Shown here piece after piece: positions 22,954 to 36,184 of a stretch of DNA of 64,000 bases; the first letter of the stretch is position 1; every line of letters begins with the position of its first letter. The stretch lies in assembly GCA_018340375.1 (NCBI GenBank), contig JAFFJZ010000025.1:2557501-2621500 (forward strand), read 5' to 3'. The DNA is from Gonatopus flavifemur (taxonomy: Eukaryota > Arthropoda > Insecta > Hymenoptera > Dryinidae). Made by a program: the position numbers and the translations under genes. Below the pieces are notes generated by a model that was not told the origin of the DNA, made no database searches, and saw only the letters and a list, made by a program, of their open reading frames with translations.

Positions 22954-24671
22954 ATGCCGCCTATTAAGAAGAAAACCCAAGTTTTGATGGAAAATTGGAT
23001 TGAAAATTACAATGGCGAATTTACAACTGATGGCACTGTAATTGATTGTAAAATTTGTGACAAACGGATTCCATCTGCAAAGAAATATCAAATTGATCAA
23101 CACGTAAAAACTGCTCTTCATGTGGCTGGAAGGAATGAGATCTCATTAAATTGTCAACAACGACAACAATTATTGACGCAGATGACACCTTCGACTTCGT
23201 CGTCACAAAGAACAGAATTTTGTCGAGATTTATGTGAATTGTTTGTCAGTTGTAATATTCCATTTCATCAACTGAATAACAATACATTTAGAGCCTTTAT
23301 GAAAAAATATTGCTCTGATCAACTGATTCCGAAAGAATCAACAGTTCGTAAAAATTACTTAATAACCTTGTATGAAGATGTTTTAACTAAAATTCGAGCC
23401 GACATTTCCGATAATTTAATTTGGATATCAGCTGATGAAACAACTGACGCGTGCGGCCGATATGTAGCGAATTTGATTATTGGAAAATTAACAACTGAAC
23501 CCTCTCCTCCTCATTTGGTGACCTGTCAAGTCCTAGAAAAAACGAATCATTCCACTATCGCTCGATTCATTAATGATTCTATAAAATCATTGTACCCTGA
23601 CTCTTCTATGGATGAAAAGATCTGTGTTTTTTTATCTGATGCTGCACCTTACATGATCAAAGCTGGTCAAGCTCTTCAAACGTTTTATCCTAATTTATTG
23701 CACGTCACTTGTTTAGCCCATGTACTTCATCGGTTCTCACAAGAAATCCGAAAAGAATTTGGAAATGTTGATACATTGATTTCGTCGACAAAAAAAGTAT
23801 TTTTAAACGCTCCATCTCGAATACAGTTGTACAAAGAACAATTACCAGATTTACCGTTACCGCCTGAACCAATTATAACACGATGGGGTACATGATTGAA
23901 AGCAGCTTTATTTGACGCTGATCATTTTCAAGCAATAAAGCAAGTGGTAAATCAATTCCAGAGTTCCGATGCATTAGCGATTGCTTCTTGTCAACAAGCT
24001 TTTGAAAATCCTTCGATCCAAAAAAATTCAGCAATAATTAGAACACATTTCAATACTTTCCCAGATTTGATAGAAAAATTAGGAACAAAAAATCTTCCTG
24101 TGTATAATTCGATGCAAATGATAGAGAAAGTTGTAGAATTGACACACGCACTTCCAGAATCACTCCCAGATAGAAAACCATGCCCTAAATATTTTGTAAC
24201 ATAATGTGCCGTTAACATACTATCATAAACTTCGCTCAGATTGCAATGATGCATGAAATGTAAACATTATGTCTTCATCATGGTACCATCACCTCGTTTT
24301 GCTACCAATAGCAATGCTTCATGCGGGAACACCTTGGTACCATGATGCAAACATTTCTTAGTGTGCATGTCACCATTATGATGGCATCATTGAGACATTT
24401 TTCTATCTGGGTATAAAAATTCGAAATAAATTAGACACTGTGCTCTCAAAAAATTCAGGTTTCGAAGTGCTCAAACAAGTAAATTAATATATTGATGGCA
24501 CAAACCAAATTTTTCCTGAGATGATTCCTGTGGAGATGGCCGCATATTTTAAATTCTGTCCGATGACATGAGTAGATGTAGAACGCTCATTTTCAGCTTA
24601 TAAATTGGTAGTTAGCGAAAAGCGTTACAAATTCCAAATAGAAAATTTGGAAAGATATATGATAGTATATT
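22954..24671 (+). pseudogene. hAT-superfamily transposase, broken by stops and a MITE
   Basis: The ATG at 22954 opens a frame with a BED/CGGBP1-like zinc motif at the N terminus ([13 protein letters not shown]...H...H). A hAT catalytic core follows: [18 protein letters not shown], then [12 protein letters not shown] and [12 protein letters not shown]. At 23893-23895 a TGA replaces the Trp expected after ITRWGT. A 247 bp MITE then splits the frame at 24165-24411. Beyond it the C-terminal dimerisation region is still legible (VDVERSFSAYKLVVSEKRY, ending near RYMIVY) with two more stops. The protein would cut and paste its element DNA in the nucleus; this copy cannot. Confidence 0.85.
24165..24411. 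mobile_element. 247 bp MITE, CCCAGATAGAAAA ends, copy 1
   Basis: CCCAGATAGAAAA at the left is answered by TTTTTCTATCTGGG at the right, with an inner pair around CATGGTACCAT. Taking it out exactly between ACT and TAT joins the hAT frame with no missing or duplicated base, so no target duplication is visible. Copies of the same length lie at 52481-52727 and 56275-56521. Confidence 0.8.
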
Positions 24672-24984
24672 CCCAAGCAACACATATTCATTATTTTGAG
24701 GTCAAAATGACATCACATTGACTGCAAATTAGTCATTACGTAAGATGACTTGAATTTGACTTGAATTTGACCTAACGTTTTATTTATTTATTCGCATTAA
24801 ATAATGTCACATATGTGTGTAATCACATATGTAATCCACGTATTCATCACCAGCAAGATTTGATACAAAAAAAGTCACATTTCCAAAAAACACTTGATTT
24901 TGTGAATTTGACATCAAATTGACATCATTTTGAGTTGATCTGATTTCAGTGGCATAATATCGATTTTCATCAACCCATTATTAA
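24672..24984. repeat. CCCAAGCAACAC MITE end and AT-rich filler
   Basis: CCCAAGCAACACATATTCA followed by GAGGTCAAAATGACATCA matches, inverted, the right end of the MITE at 39787-39949. Further TTGACATC repeats run to about 24950. The element seems to lack its other end, possibly because piggyBac inserted beside it. Confidence 0.5.
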
Positions 24985-27900
24985 CCCATTAATGCGCAAA
25001 ACGACGATTTTGTGCATGCATTATCAAGGAAACCATAGCCATACAAGAAAACGTTTGATTTATTCCAAAATCCTACACCGGGGGTTTTCGAGTGTGCTCT
25101 TTCAGAATTTCATGATAGTTTTTGAAAAGAAATTCAATAAAAAAGTGAATTTTGCGATTGAAAAAAAAAACTCTGATTTTTTGACGTAATTTTTTTCGTC
25201 AAGATCAATTTTCAATGCTTTCCCGTATTTATTTGATCAGAATACCATCATGGATCGTGGTCCGGATGTTTGAACCTTCAGAAACGACGGATAGCAGATT
25301 TTTTTTTGCTCTGATTTTTCAAAAATGGCGGTTTTGTGCCATGAGGATATTGAAATATCCATGATTTTTTTCTAGATAACTATTACCTGGACGAAAAGAA
25401 TTGTATTCGATGAGAAATGCTTAGAATTAATGAGGAGGCACAGGTAAATTCTTTCAGAATTTTTGGATCACTTTAGGAACCCGGAATTGGACCATATTTT
25501 GAAAAATCCGAAAATGTCTTCAATCCTTCCAGGGATTTTTCTATAGTACTTTTTGCTATGGTACTTGCATCATCAGAAATAGTGGCTTCGAAGGTTTTTG
25601 GGGTTGTTCAACCCGAATCTGAGGTCGGATTGTCAACATTCAAGATGGCGGACTCAATATGGCGGACACAATTTTCAAAAAGTCATAGATTTCGACCAAA
25701 TTCTTGTTTTATGGGTTTTTGAGGTCAGATTATCGAAATTCAAAATGGCAGACTCAATATGGCGGACCGACTTTCAAAAAGTCATGGATTTCGACTAAAT
25801 TCTTGTTTCATGGGTTTTTGGGGTCGCTGATTACGAATTTGAGGTCAGCTTATCGATATTCGAGATGGCAGACTATTGGCGGATGATGTTTCTCCTAGTC
25901 GTCAGTTTCCGATAACATGTTACAATTTACTGTGTTTTTTTTATGTACATACAGAACAAAAGCTCCAAGATTAGAATGGAATCGTTACTTTGCCACTGTA
26001 GAATTTATAAATTCTACAGCGTTGCCTGGTCCTCATTACGGGAAGGTGAACGATAGAAGAGAACTTTCTTTGTCAGCCTCTCAAATCTCCATGCTTCATC
26101 AGTTACACAGATATAGTCACGAAACGTTGGTAACAAGTGATTGCAATGTCTAAAAGGAAAAGTGGTATTGGCAAGGAAAAAACTCGACAACCTGAAGTTG
26201 AAATTCGGGAAAATGACAATCATTACGATGTTTCTGTAATACCAGATGATGAAAATTCTGGGGAATCTGATTGTTTTTCCGATTCAGATGATGACGCTTC
26301 AGGTGAAGATGATCCTGTTATGTATCTTGGTCCATTGAAATGTTTCAGAACAGTCTTTGATTCCTACACCGATTCTCAAAAGAATTAGAAGAAAATCACG
26401 TATATGATTAGATTGATGGTGAAAAGAAATACATGGAAAGTTTAGAAAATGAAATATTCCTCAGGAATGACGACCGCAAAAAAATTGTAAACAGCTCTTT
26501 GACTGGTATTTATGAATTTTCCTTTTCACATGAAGTGAAATAATATATTATCGTCTGTACAAAATCCGATGGGTATGATCTTTCCTTGGACGACTTGAAC
26601 AAGTTCATTGAAATCATAGTTTTCAGTCGTTTCGACAAGAGATTGGCTTGACGAGACTATTGGTCTGGAGATGAATTTTTGCGAGCCGAACCAGTAGCTT
26701 CATGTATGGGTGTGGAAAAGTTCGAAAAAATCAAGTCCAATATAAAACTTCATGAACCAGGCGATGAGGATAAGGGAGATGAACTTTGACGAGTAAGAGT
26801 TTTGACAAATATTTTGAAGAAAAATATTTTGCAATTCGGCTTTTTTTCATCAGCTTCATCCGTGGATGAAATGATGATCAAGTATTACGGACGGTGCTCC
26901 TTGAAACAGTTCATCAAAGGTAAACCAATTAGATTTGGTATCAAAATGTGGGGTCTTGCTGGTGCTAATGGATATTTATTCGATTTCGATATTCACTGTG
27001 GTAAGAATGCAAACTGCAATATCTTACCTAAAAGTTGTCTTGGTAGCCGCGTTGTTATTCAAACAATGAAACAATCTCTTCTGGTAACGACTCCACGTAA
27101 TGTAGAAAATTACCATGTTTATTTTGATAATTTATTTTGTTCTGCTGACCTTCTGATTCATTTGAGAAAACTTGGCTTACGATGCACTGGAACGATAAGA
27201 CAGGATAAGGTACCGATGAAACATAAAATTGATAAAAAAAATGATGAACGTGGAAAGTATCATGCAATGTACGACAGAAACAGTGGGATTAATTTCATCA
27301 CTGTAATGGATTCTGAACCTGTCTCGATATTGTCCACGGCTGCTGGTGTGAATGCTACTGCTCCTGTTGAACGATATGACAAGAGTGACAAAATGAGAAA
27401 AAAATTATGTTTCCCTAGAGCTTCTTGTGCCTATAACATACATATGGGTGGTGTTAATATTCATGATCAACACTGCAACAAAGTTTTGCTCACATTCCGT
27501 TCCGAAAAGTGGACTTGGGTGATTTTTATAAGGTGTATTCGAATGTTCATTACAAATGCAACCGTATTATTCAATACTGCTACAGAAGATAAAAGTGAAA
27601 AGATTGGAACTAAAGATGTTGTTACGGCTATTGCTCGAAGTTATTTGAATGAAACATCGAATGTAAAACTTCATAAAGTGGAACAAACCACCTGTCAAAG
27701 AAATTTTTCTCGCCAAGACTGTTACATAAGAACAAAAAAATGTGCAAAACGTGTGATTTATATTTTTGCAAAACTTGTTTTGAATTAGCGCATCCACAAA
27801 ACATGTAAAATTGGAAAAGCTATGAAAAAATGAAAAAATAACAAAAAAAACTTCAGAAAAACTACAAGAAATTTTAAAAAGGTAAAAAAGCTATGAAAAA

Positions 27901-28953
27901 TTAAAAAAATACTAAAAACTATGAAAAATGATTTTAAAAAACATAAAAATATAAAAAACCATTGAAAAAAAAGTTCTCTCCTATCGTTCACCTTCCCGTG
28001 ATGAGGACCAGGCAACGCTGTAGAATTCATAAATTCTACAGTGGCAAAGTAACGATTCCATTCTAATCTTGGAGCTTTTGTTCTGTATGTACATAAAAAA
28101 AAACACAGTAAATTGTAACATGTTATCGGAAACTGACGACTAGGAGAAACATCATCCGCCAATAGTCTGCCATCTCGAATATCGATAAGCTGACCTCAAA
28201 TTCGTAATCAGCGACCCCAAAAACCCATGAAAGAAGAATTTGGTCGAAATCCATGACTTTTGGAAAATTGTGTCCGCCATATCGAGTCCGCCATCTTGAA
28301 TGTTGACAATCCGACCTCAGATTCGGGTTGAACAACCCCAAAAACCTTCGAAGCCACTATTTCTGATGATGCAAGTACCATAGCAAAAAGTACTATAGAA
28401 AAATCCCTGAAAGGATTGAAGACATTTTCGGATTCTTCGAAATATGATCCGATTCCGGGTTCCTAAAGTGATCCAAAAATTCTGAAAGAATTTACCTGTG
28501 CCTCCTCATTAATTCTAAGCATTTCTCATCGAATACAATCCTTTTCGTCCAGGTAATAGTTATCTAGAAAAAAATCATGGATATTTCAATATCCTCATGG
28601 CACAAAACCGCCAGTTTTGAAAAATCAGAGCAAAAAAAAATCTGCTATCCGTCGTTTCTGAAGGTTCAAACATCCGGACTACGATCCATGATGGTATTCT
28701 GTTCAAATAAATACGGGAAAGCATTGAAAATTGATCTTGACAAAAAAAATTACGTCAAAAAATCAGAGTTTTTTTTTCAATTGCAAAATTTACTTTTTTA
28801 TTGAATTTTTTTTCAAAAACTATCATGAAATTCTGAAAGAGCACACTCGAAAACCCCCGGTGTAGGATTTTGGAATAAATCAAACGTTTTTTTGTATGGC
28901 TATGGTTTCCTTGAAAATGCATGCACAAAATTGTCGTTTTGCGCATTAATGGG
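24985..28953 (+). mobile_element. piggyBac element with ~1 kb inverted arms
   Basis: The ends CCCATTAATGCGCAAAACGA and TCGTTTTGCGCATTAATGGG lie directly inside TTAA at 24981-24984 and 28954-28957, the signature target of piggyBac. The inverted match continues for about 1 kb each side (24985-26067 and 27972-28953). The left arm holds three, the right arm two, copies of a ~100 bp unit with AATATGGCGGAC-like text, explaining the length difference. The decayed transposase lies between the arms. Confidence 0.92.
26146..27788 (+). pseudogene. piggyBac transposase (DDE_Tnp_1_7 type), decayed
   Basis: The ATG at 26146 begins an acidic N-terminal region (DDENSGESDCFSDSDDD). A stop at 26386 and further stops near 26540, 26650 and 26788 break the first third, where LSLDDLNKFIEI and DYWSGDEFL are still readable. 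From 26802 one frame of 328 codons carries the family core: SVDEMM, KPIRFGIKMWGL, YFDNLFCSADLL and VMDSEPV. These are the places of the catalytic aspartates in piggyBac. MGGVNIHDQHCNK and WTWVIF follow. The cysteine-rich C-terminal domain is short or missing. It would have excised its element precisely at TTAA; this copy is inactive. Confidence 0.88.
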
Positions 28954-28957
28954 TTAA

Positions 28958-29840
28958 TTAATTCCTTGAGAAAGTTTCATGACAATTCATAAAAGGATAG
29001 TTCAATCAAGGGAGGTTATGAATTTCACAAGATATTCTTAAGTGAGCTAGGAAATTTTATGAAAATGTGCTATATATGATTCGCTATGTATGAATCTAAA
29101 TATAAACTATTTGTAGTCAGACATATCAATAATCATAAAAAGTCGATGATGATTTTATGATTCAACATTGAAAACAAAAATTCATAATTAATTCTCATAG
29201 GTAGAAAAAAAATGTGTCCGCGTCCGGGATTGAACTTGAATCCTTTGAAGTCCTGATCTAACGACTTAGCATAGAGCCATAGACCGAATTGTTCATAACA
29301 AATGGAAAAGGAGTGTTTATATGGGCTGTGTGAATCATCCTTGTTATATTACTATAACGAATGAATTCCAAAAGTAAATATTATTAGAAGAGTAAATATT
29401 ATTATTATGATGGTCATGTAGGAGGATTCGAGAGTTGCAAACAACTTGACGCACATTACCAAAACTGCGCTTGTTTGAACACTTCCAAATTTGAGAATAA
29501 TGCTCATTAAAAAATCAAGCGACTTTTAAGATACGAGAAAAATTTTTTGCATTTCTCGAATTCATGTGTAAGATCTTTTCTATAATCTTCTTTTTTTGAA
29601 TCCATTATATCCCTTTTTCCAAGAGGAAAACAGGTGTTGAAGGAAATTATGTGGTACCCCATAATGCAACTCTCCTGATTTTGGTGTGTACGACAGTACG
29701 ACAGTAGCGCTTGCAGCGCCATTGCCAACGCAATGTATAACGCCGTCCGTATAGTCTACAGTCTTTTATCAGTGCAGTATACAGACGCTATCCTTGTGTA
29801 TGAGAAAAATCTGAATTGAAAATATTAATATTCCCAACAT
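28958..29840. repeat. SINE-like repeat, copy 2 (29010-29640), and upstream region of the tnp2-like gene
   Basis: 29010-29640 repeats 17640-18210 in the same direction. Its - strand module has A-box-like TGGCTCTATGCTAAG and B-box-like AGTTCAATCCC. From 29641 to 29840 no gene is seen; this GC-richer tract (GCTTGCAGCGCCATTGCC) immediately precedes the putative first exon at 29841 and may be its promoter. Confidence 0.45.
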
Positions 29841-32800
29841 ATGGGAGATAGAACACAAGACAGACCGGTAAGTATTTTAACATCATATTTATCCTCATCT
29901 TTTCCATATTTCATAAATATTCTTACTTGTCTCATAAGGAATTAAATACGATCAAAGAATCAACAATCCTTCCGAGTGCAGGTTAGGTTTAATGTGCAGG
30001 TTATGTATTGAGACAAAGGTTCTGATTGTTATCAAATATTTCTTTCCTTGTGACTTCCTTTTCATGTCTCATTCATATCACACACCCTGTTAATTATTAA
30101 CAAACATTTCTATTCATGTCTTTCCACAATACTACTTTACTAAGGATAATTTTTTAATACGTTTGGATTTCAGAAAAGCCTTTTTCTACAGACACGCACG
30201 CTAATCTATCCCTAACTTTCAAATCTGAGACACGTGAAATTTCCAAATTCTCGTAGATACATTGAATCTCTGAGGGATTATTTACTCATAGGCGAAATTT
30301 CTCATGTATCAATCCAAAAATTCGAGCCAGGTGAAAATTGTCGTGTGTCTCGGTCTTGAAAAACTCGAGACAAGGGAAATTTCGCCTGTTTGTAGATAAC
30401 CCCTCAAGAATTCACTGTATCCACGAGAATTTGAGAATTTCACGTCTCTCGAATTTGGAAGTTAAAGACAGGTTAGCGTGACTTTAGACAGACATAATTC
30501 TATAAACATAACCTATTGTCGTTTTTTAACAACAACAAGATCTATTTCTTGATGTATAATTTATCCAATTCAAAACTGAAATATTGATTCGACATTTATG
30601 TTACCTTTATTTTTTTTGTAATTCAGTGTAAAGATGTTTGCTTTGTGATGTGTTTGTTTCAGATGTGAATGAAGCAATGGATTCATTTCATTCAAATAGT
30701 TCATCTTGAACTTGATATTTAATTAGAATAAACATTACAACTACATTAGTATTTCTTCATGAATGTTTTTTGTCATTCTGAAATGCATTGCGATAAGCCA
30801 ATTACATTGTGTTTGAGCGATAATAGGGAAATTTTTCTCCCAACAAAGTTTGTTTTCAGCATGAGTTATGATGTTCTTCATATTTTCTCGCAGTTCAATT
30901 TTTTCTCATAACGGACAACTTCTTTAGAAAATTGAACAACATACATTGAGCGCCATAAAGTACTGGATTGAGCATTGACTGCAGTCAATTCATGAATTTC
31001 TTATAAGGCAGAAAACGAGATCTTTCGTCAATGTGAGATGAATGATGGGATGCTGCTGTTTCTTTTCAATACATGCATTTTAAAAAGAGACGATGAGACT
31101 AATGTATGACTGCTTATTTTTCTCGCACAATGTACTCGAGTATCTCTCACTGATGACAAATTTTTGGATGGTGCTCACTCCAGTACATTATGGAGCTCAA
31201 TGAGAAAATAAGGTATACAAATATATGAAAAATAGTTCAATTGAAACATCGTTCAAACTTCATCATTCGAATTGTTGCTCAAAATGAACATTTGGTTCAG
31301 AATCCTTTCAATGCTCCTACAGGAATATGAACATTATCAAGCTATAGAAGAAGTTTGAAAAATTAGCATTCAACTAACATTTCAATACATTTTCATTCAC
31401 AACCAAAGTGGTGTAAAATTATTTATATGAATGAACAAAACCAATGATTCATGAACGATTGCATTGTCTATAGAATAAAAATTGAGAACATTTTTAGAAT
31501 CACAATACTTCTGATTTTCATACATCTGTAGTTTTCATATAGCAGCTACAGCAATTATCCAATCCAATTTCTTTTTTTCGGAAGTATTATTTGAGTTTTT
31601 ATATTTTTCATTAGCAACGTAAACGTATTTGGCGTCATGCTGCTCATATTGAAACTCTCAGGAAGTTAGAGCTTGAACGTATCAGAGAAGAGGCTGCACG
31701 AGTGGAAACTGTTAACCATGAAATTCTCTCAGAAGTTGAACCTCAATATTCTAACAATAATTTAACTGATGTCAATTTGAGTAACGATGTTGATCATGAA
31801 GATTTCAAAGTACATGATGTAGAAAATTCGGATCAGGATGAATCTGACACTGACTATGAGTCTAGTGATTGTGAGGATGAAAGCGATGGACATGAAAACC
31901 TTACACTAGAAGATAACGAAAATATCTACATTGAACGAATCAAAATCAACAATAATTTGGTCATTGATGATGCAGAAATTAACGAATATGTGTTGAAAAG
32001 TCTGAAAGAATGGGGCAAAAGGGGTGTAACTGGACGCAAAATTAACGAAATATTGCAAGTTTTGAAAGGAGTATTCCCTCAACTCCCAAGAGATTATAGA
32101 TCTCTTTTGAATACTCCTCGAAGCATAACTGTGAAGAATATCGGGAAAGGTCAGTTTTGGTACAAGGGCATTATACCAAATATTCACTCAAAGTTATCAA
32201 AGCGATATTTTGCATCTCATCCAGATATTGAGATGGACGGTAATATAGACGGAGTTCAACTTTTCCCTCAGAGTCATTCACGAAAAGAATTCTGGCCGAT
32301 TTTAGGGAATTTTGCCGATCAAAATGAACCATTTATCATAGCAGTATATTATGGCAAAGGGAAGCCTAGTAACTTGAATGCATTTCTTGAGAAGTATGTT
32401 GCTGAAGTGGCTGATCTTCAGGTATCTGGTTGCGACAGCGATGGAATTATTTATCCGTTTAGAGTGAGACATTATATCCTAGACGCCGTTGCTCGAGGAT
32501 TCATTAGATGTTGTATTGGACATAATGGAACTTTTGCCTGTGAAAGATGCTGTGTCAAAGGCTGCAGGTACAGGGCTCGAGAAATTTTCGTTGATATGGA
32601 TGCTGATTTAAGAACTGATGAATCATATCTTGGACGAGAAAATCCAGAACATCACACTGGCACTTCACCACTAGGGAAATTGGCACTGGACTGGTTTCTC
32701 AATTCAGGCTAGATAGTATGCACCTCAAAGATCTAGGTGCTTTCAATAGGTGGCTGAAATTTTTGTTGGTTGGTACTGGCGATTTTGCTTGGTCAGGAAC

Positions 32801-33527
32801 AACTTTGACGGCTGTCTCAGACGCTCTTGTGAAATTGGCTCCGTACACTCCTTGCGAGTTCAATCGCAAACCGAGAGAACTTTAAAGATCTGGTAATAAA
32901 TTGAAAGCACAAGAACTGCGGAGAATTGCTCTTTAGGATGGCGTTAAGATCTTCAAAGATCACCTTACTCCCGCTCCCAATCAGAATTTCACTTTGTTCC
33001 ATGCTGCTATATACATTCTCTCCAGTCCCAATTTACTCCATAGATATGCTGATATTGCAGAACAGCTGATGAGAGATTTTGTTACTCATTCCATGCGAAT
33101 ATTCGGTCGAGAATTTGTAGTTCACAACATCCACAGTTTGATTCATTCAACTGATGAATGCCGACAGCATGGCGCACTTGATATGTTTAGCGCATACAAA
33201 TTTGAGAATCATCTAGGTATAATCAAGCGCAGTCTTCGTTGTCCGTATCAACCTGTGCAGCGAGTTGCTGATCGAGATTCAGAAAATAATGGAGAATTGA
33301 AAAAGAATACAGGCGCAGCATCAGATCTACGAGGAATCCATTTGAGCAAAAAGCGAGAAAACCACACAAATATTCCAGGGAACCGGTACAACATGATCAG
33401 AATTCGTGATATAACGTTGGTTGTGAACGAAGCTGATTGCTGCTTTGTGATCAATGAAAATGCTGTGGTGATTTCAAGTAAAATCATCGAGACTTCTCAG
33501 GGAGAAATCACAATTGTGGGTCATTGA
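29841..33527 (+). pseudogene. CACTA-like (tnp2-type) transposase, spliced, decayed
   Basis: A tiny first exon, 29841-29867 (ATG, nine codons), ends at GTAAGT. After a 1.75 kb intron the second exon starts at 31615 behind TTTTTCATTAG, in phase (RKRIWRHAAHIETLRKL). Next come an acidic linker (residues of SDQDESDTDYESSDCEDE), then the core EPFIIAVYYGKGKPS, FACERCCVKG, EHHTG and SQFRLDSMHLKDLGAF. The C-terminal motif NIHSLIHSTDECRQHGALD and the phrase KFENHLGIIKR close it. Breaks are a frameshift near 32690, which truncates the first frame at 32712, and stops at about 32884 and 32935. The same family is seen at 5717-7412. It probably belongs to one element with the DUF4806-type gene downstream. 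Confidence 0.75.
30197..30480. mobile_element. foldback MITE in the transposase intron
   Basis: CACGCTAATCTATCCCTAAC pairs with GTTAAAGACAGGTTAGCGTG. The arms continue about 100 bp inward through GAAATTT and GGCGAAATTTC. It is non-coding. Confidence 0.6.
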
Positions 33528-33915
33528 GTGAACGAGATGAGTTTTTTCGTTTGTCAGACTTTGCCCGTGAATGTTACCTCATCCCAAATGAAAATAACCA
33601 TCTATGTATTCCATTGGTCCATTCCTCATAACCTATTGGTGTGTGACACGATTGGTTTTATCTTATTCTTTTGGATGTATTTTAATTTCAAACGAATGCA
33701 GCGGTGAAATTCAAGTCAATTTTCATCATTCAAATCATTTGCAATTAGTAAAATGACCAATTCTTCGTGTTGTTCATTCTTTTTCAATATAAAAAGAATT
33801 AGATTCTTAGTCACAATCTCAAATGAATCAAAAAATAAAAATTGTCGTGAATTGCAACGCCAGCATCTCATCATCAATGTATTCAAAATTAATGTTCACG
33901 TTCAATTTTTTGCAG
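33528..33915. other. gap between transposase and DUF4806-type gene
   Basis: No firm gene. The frame of the next gene's first recognised exon stays open back to an ATG at 33823, but the residues are unlike the family, and a TTTTTTGCAG acceptor precedes 33916. An unseen upstream exon is more likely. Confidence 0.35.
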
Positions 33916-34308
33916 TATCCCGTGGTCGTATCCACTGAGGATGATACAGTAGACATGGTAGCTACTAAATGGATTACAGATAATGGTACAGCGACATATT
34001 GGCCACCAAATCAAAAAGCTCAATCAGTACCAAGATTAGTTATGGGGCTCGCAGATCCTACTGAAGAGTGGAAGGAATATCCAGTGATCGTGGAACATAG
34101 TTATGGTGAAGATGATCTCGTTCACACTCTCTGGATTCAGTTTTGTAAATAATTCTCATTTCCCGTCCAAGATAGACAGGCTCTCTTTTCTAAATTGAGG
34201 TGAATTTGATTATTAGTAATCAAAACTCATTTCGAAACGACCATACTGATCATCGTGATCGAACAAGGAAAGAAGTAACAAACTTACATATTATGTGGAA
34301 ACAGATAA

Positions 34309-34460
34309 CCCTAGCAGCACAAAATCTCCGTCAAACATTCTAAGAATGTTTGCAAGACGTTTAAATATTCTGAGAACGTTCGCAGAATTATATTTTACGC
34401 ATTTTAGTGTTACTTAGGAAGAGAGATCAATATTCATAACACTGAGCATTGCTTAGGTTT
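34309..34460. repeat. solitary CCCTAGCAGCAC foldback end in an intron
   Basis: CCCTAGCAGCAC followed by short palindromes (AAACATTCTAAGAATGTTT) resembles the ends of the foldbacks at 52057 and 53090. No matching right end was found in the intron. Confidence 0.4.
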
Positions 34461-35999
34461 TATTATGATTATAACTCTAGTGACGACATTTTTTTCAGGT
34501 ACTTACAATTTGGCTCGGAAAGCAGCTATAAAAAAAGCAGATACTGGTCAGGTTTTGGATTCGGAAGTAACGGATGCAGAAAAAGGACGAGGCAAGCGTC
34601 TCATTATTAAAAAGAAACATTTTGATGAGACCCAAAACTCCGAATCAGAAGATGATGTGAACCCAGTTCGTCTTCTAGTGACTCCGACGATGACAGAAAT
34701 TCATCGCCAGTTGCACTAATCAGCGGGATCAAAGAAAAACTGAAAGCATTTCAACGGAAGCACTCAATAACAGATAGCTCCGCGACACTGTCTGTACCGA
34801 AAAATATTTCTGTATCCGAAACAATAGCGAAGGCTAACCGCCCCACTACTCCTTTTGACCAAGTAAAGAAGAAAAAACCAATCAAAAAATCCTCTATCGA
34901 GTTGACAAGTGTCAAGAAATCTAGTATATTAACAGCCACTGGAAGATATTCAGATGAAACTTTCACTGATGATGATGAATATACAGACTCTTTGCACACG
35001 ACAGTATCTAATAAGAGTGCCCCTTCCAACTCAATCCAACAAAAACATACTGGTGCAAGAGTCACAAAGAACCTCATTTCAGAGATTCATACGTCATCAT
35101 CAAGAATCAGTAAGTGTATATACGTAATTTCTGCACTGAATCGAAAATGTAATTAATTGTGGCTCTATGATCTGATTTATTTAGCAGATAGTAGCGCCAG
35201 TGATGGAGAACAGCTTAATTTGTTGAATTGTCAAGTGAAATGTGAGTTCTTTATATGAACTTTTGTCAATGTCTACATTATGAATCTTGATTTCCAATTG
35301 ATTCAAATCTTTTTTGTTCAGCTACCAAAAACAGCTCTTGTGAACAAGAAAATAATAGTACTTCTCAACAAGGTGGGTATGACGATAAATGCAATGTGGG
35401 TAATTCAATTGATAGCAATTAATTATTTTGACGAGTTATTGAATATTGTACCCCAAGAGAGCACAAAGCTTCAAAGAACATTTTAAGAACGTAGCTTAGG
35501 AGTGCGGGCATTCGAACGTTTGATGAACCTTCATTGAACGTATCTTGAAATTAATCTAAAATTGACTCCTGAAATTGGCTTGCATTCAGTTAGGGTATTG
35601 ATTGACAAATCATTGACCAAAAGTTCATTTCAATTACCTAAATGAAGACATAACCATCTAGAAACGATGAACGCTGATTTTTTCAAATTTTGATAACTCT
35701 CAAATTTCAATTGTGATGTAAAATTCTAAATTCATTTTTATGTATTTTGACATGTGTTAGAATCAATCAATGGTATGCAATTATGTCCTGATGATCCTGG
35801 TGCGTTGAAGGTGAAAAATAGAAAGAAATTTATGGATGTGAACTTTAGTGACAACAGTACACAGAAAAACAAAGAAGTTGGTTAGTATGGTCAATAACAA
35901 ATTATGCAATGTAAATCTATGCGTGACTTTGGTTCCAATATCATATATGAAATTTTGTTGTAGCCTCTTCATCTCATGCAGTGTACTCAGCATCAAGTG

Positions 36000-36184
36000 C
36001 AGTGTGGCGATATTCCCCTATGTGGGAAATCGCAGCTCAGTCACGTGACTAGGTTTCGTACTAACACACTCGAGCATTCTTGTAGGTGAGCCGTTCACCG
36101 ATAAGAGTGCTCACATGTGTTGGTGCAAAATGTAGTCACGTGACCAAGCTGCGATTTCCCACATTGGGGAATATCGCAACACTG
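36000..36184. mobile_element. hAT-type MITE inserted in an exon of the DUF4806 gene
   Basis: CAGTGTGGCGATATTCCCC at the left is answered by GGGGAATATCGCAACACTG at the right. ATCAAGTG flanks it exactly (35992-35999 and 36185-36192), an 8 bp duplication. Both arms carry GTCACGTGAC (36040-36049 and 36135-36144). Removing the element and one duplication restores the reading frame (SASSVEVVKLEV). Confidence 0.88.

Noticed and set aside
22675..23121. 148-codon - strand frame
   Set aside because: Lies antisense to the start of the hAT transposase, whose + strand motifs are clear.
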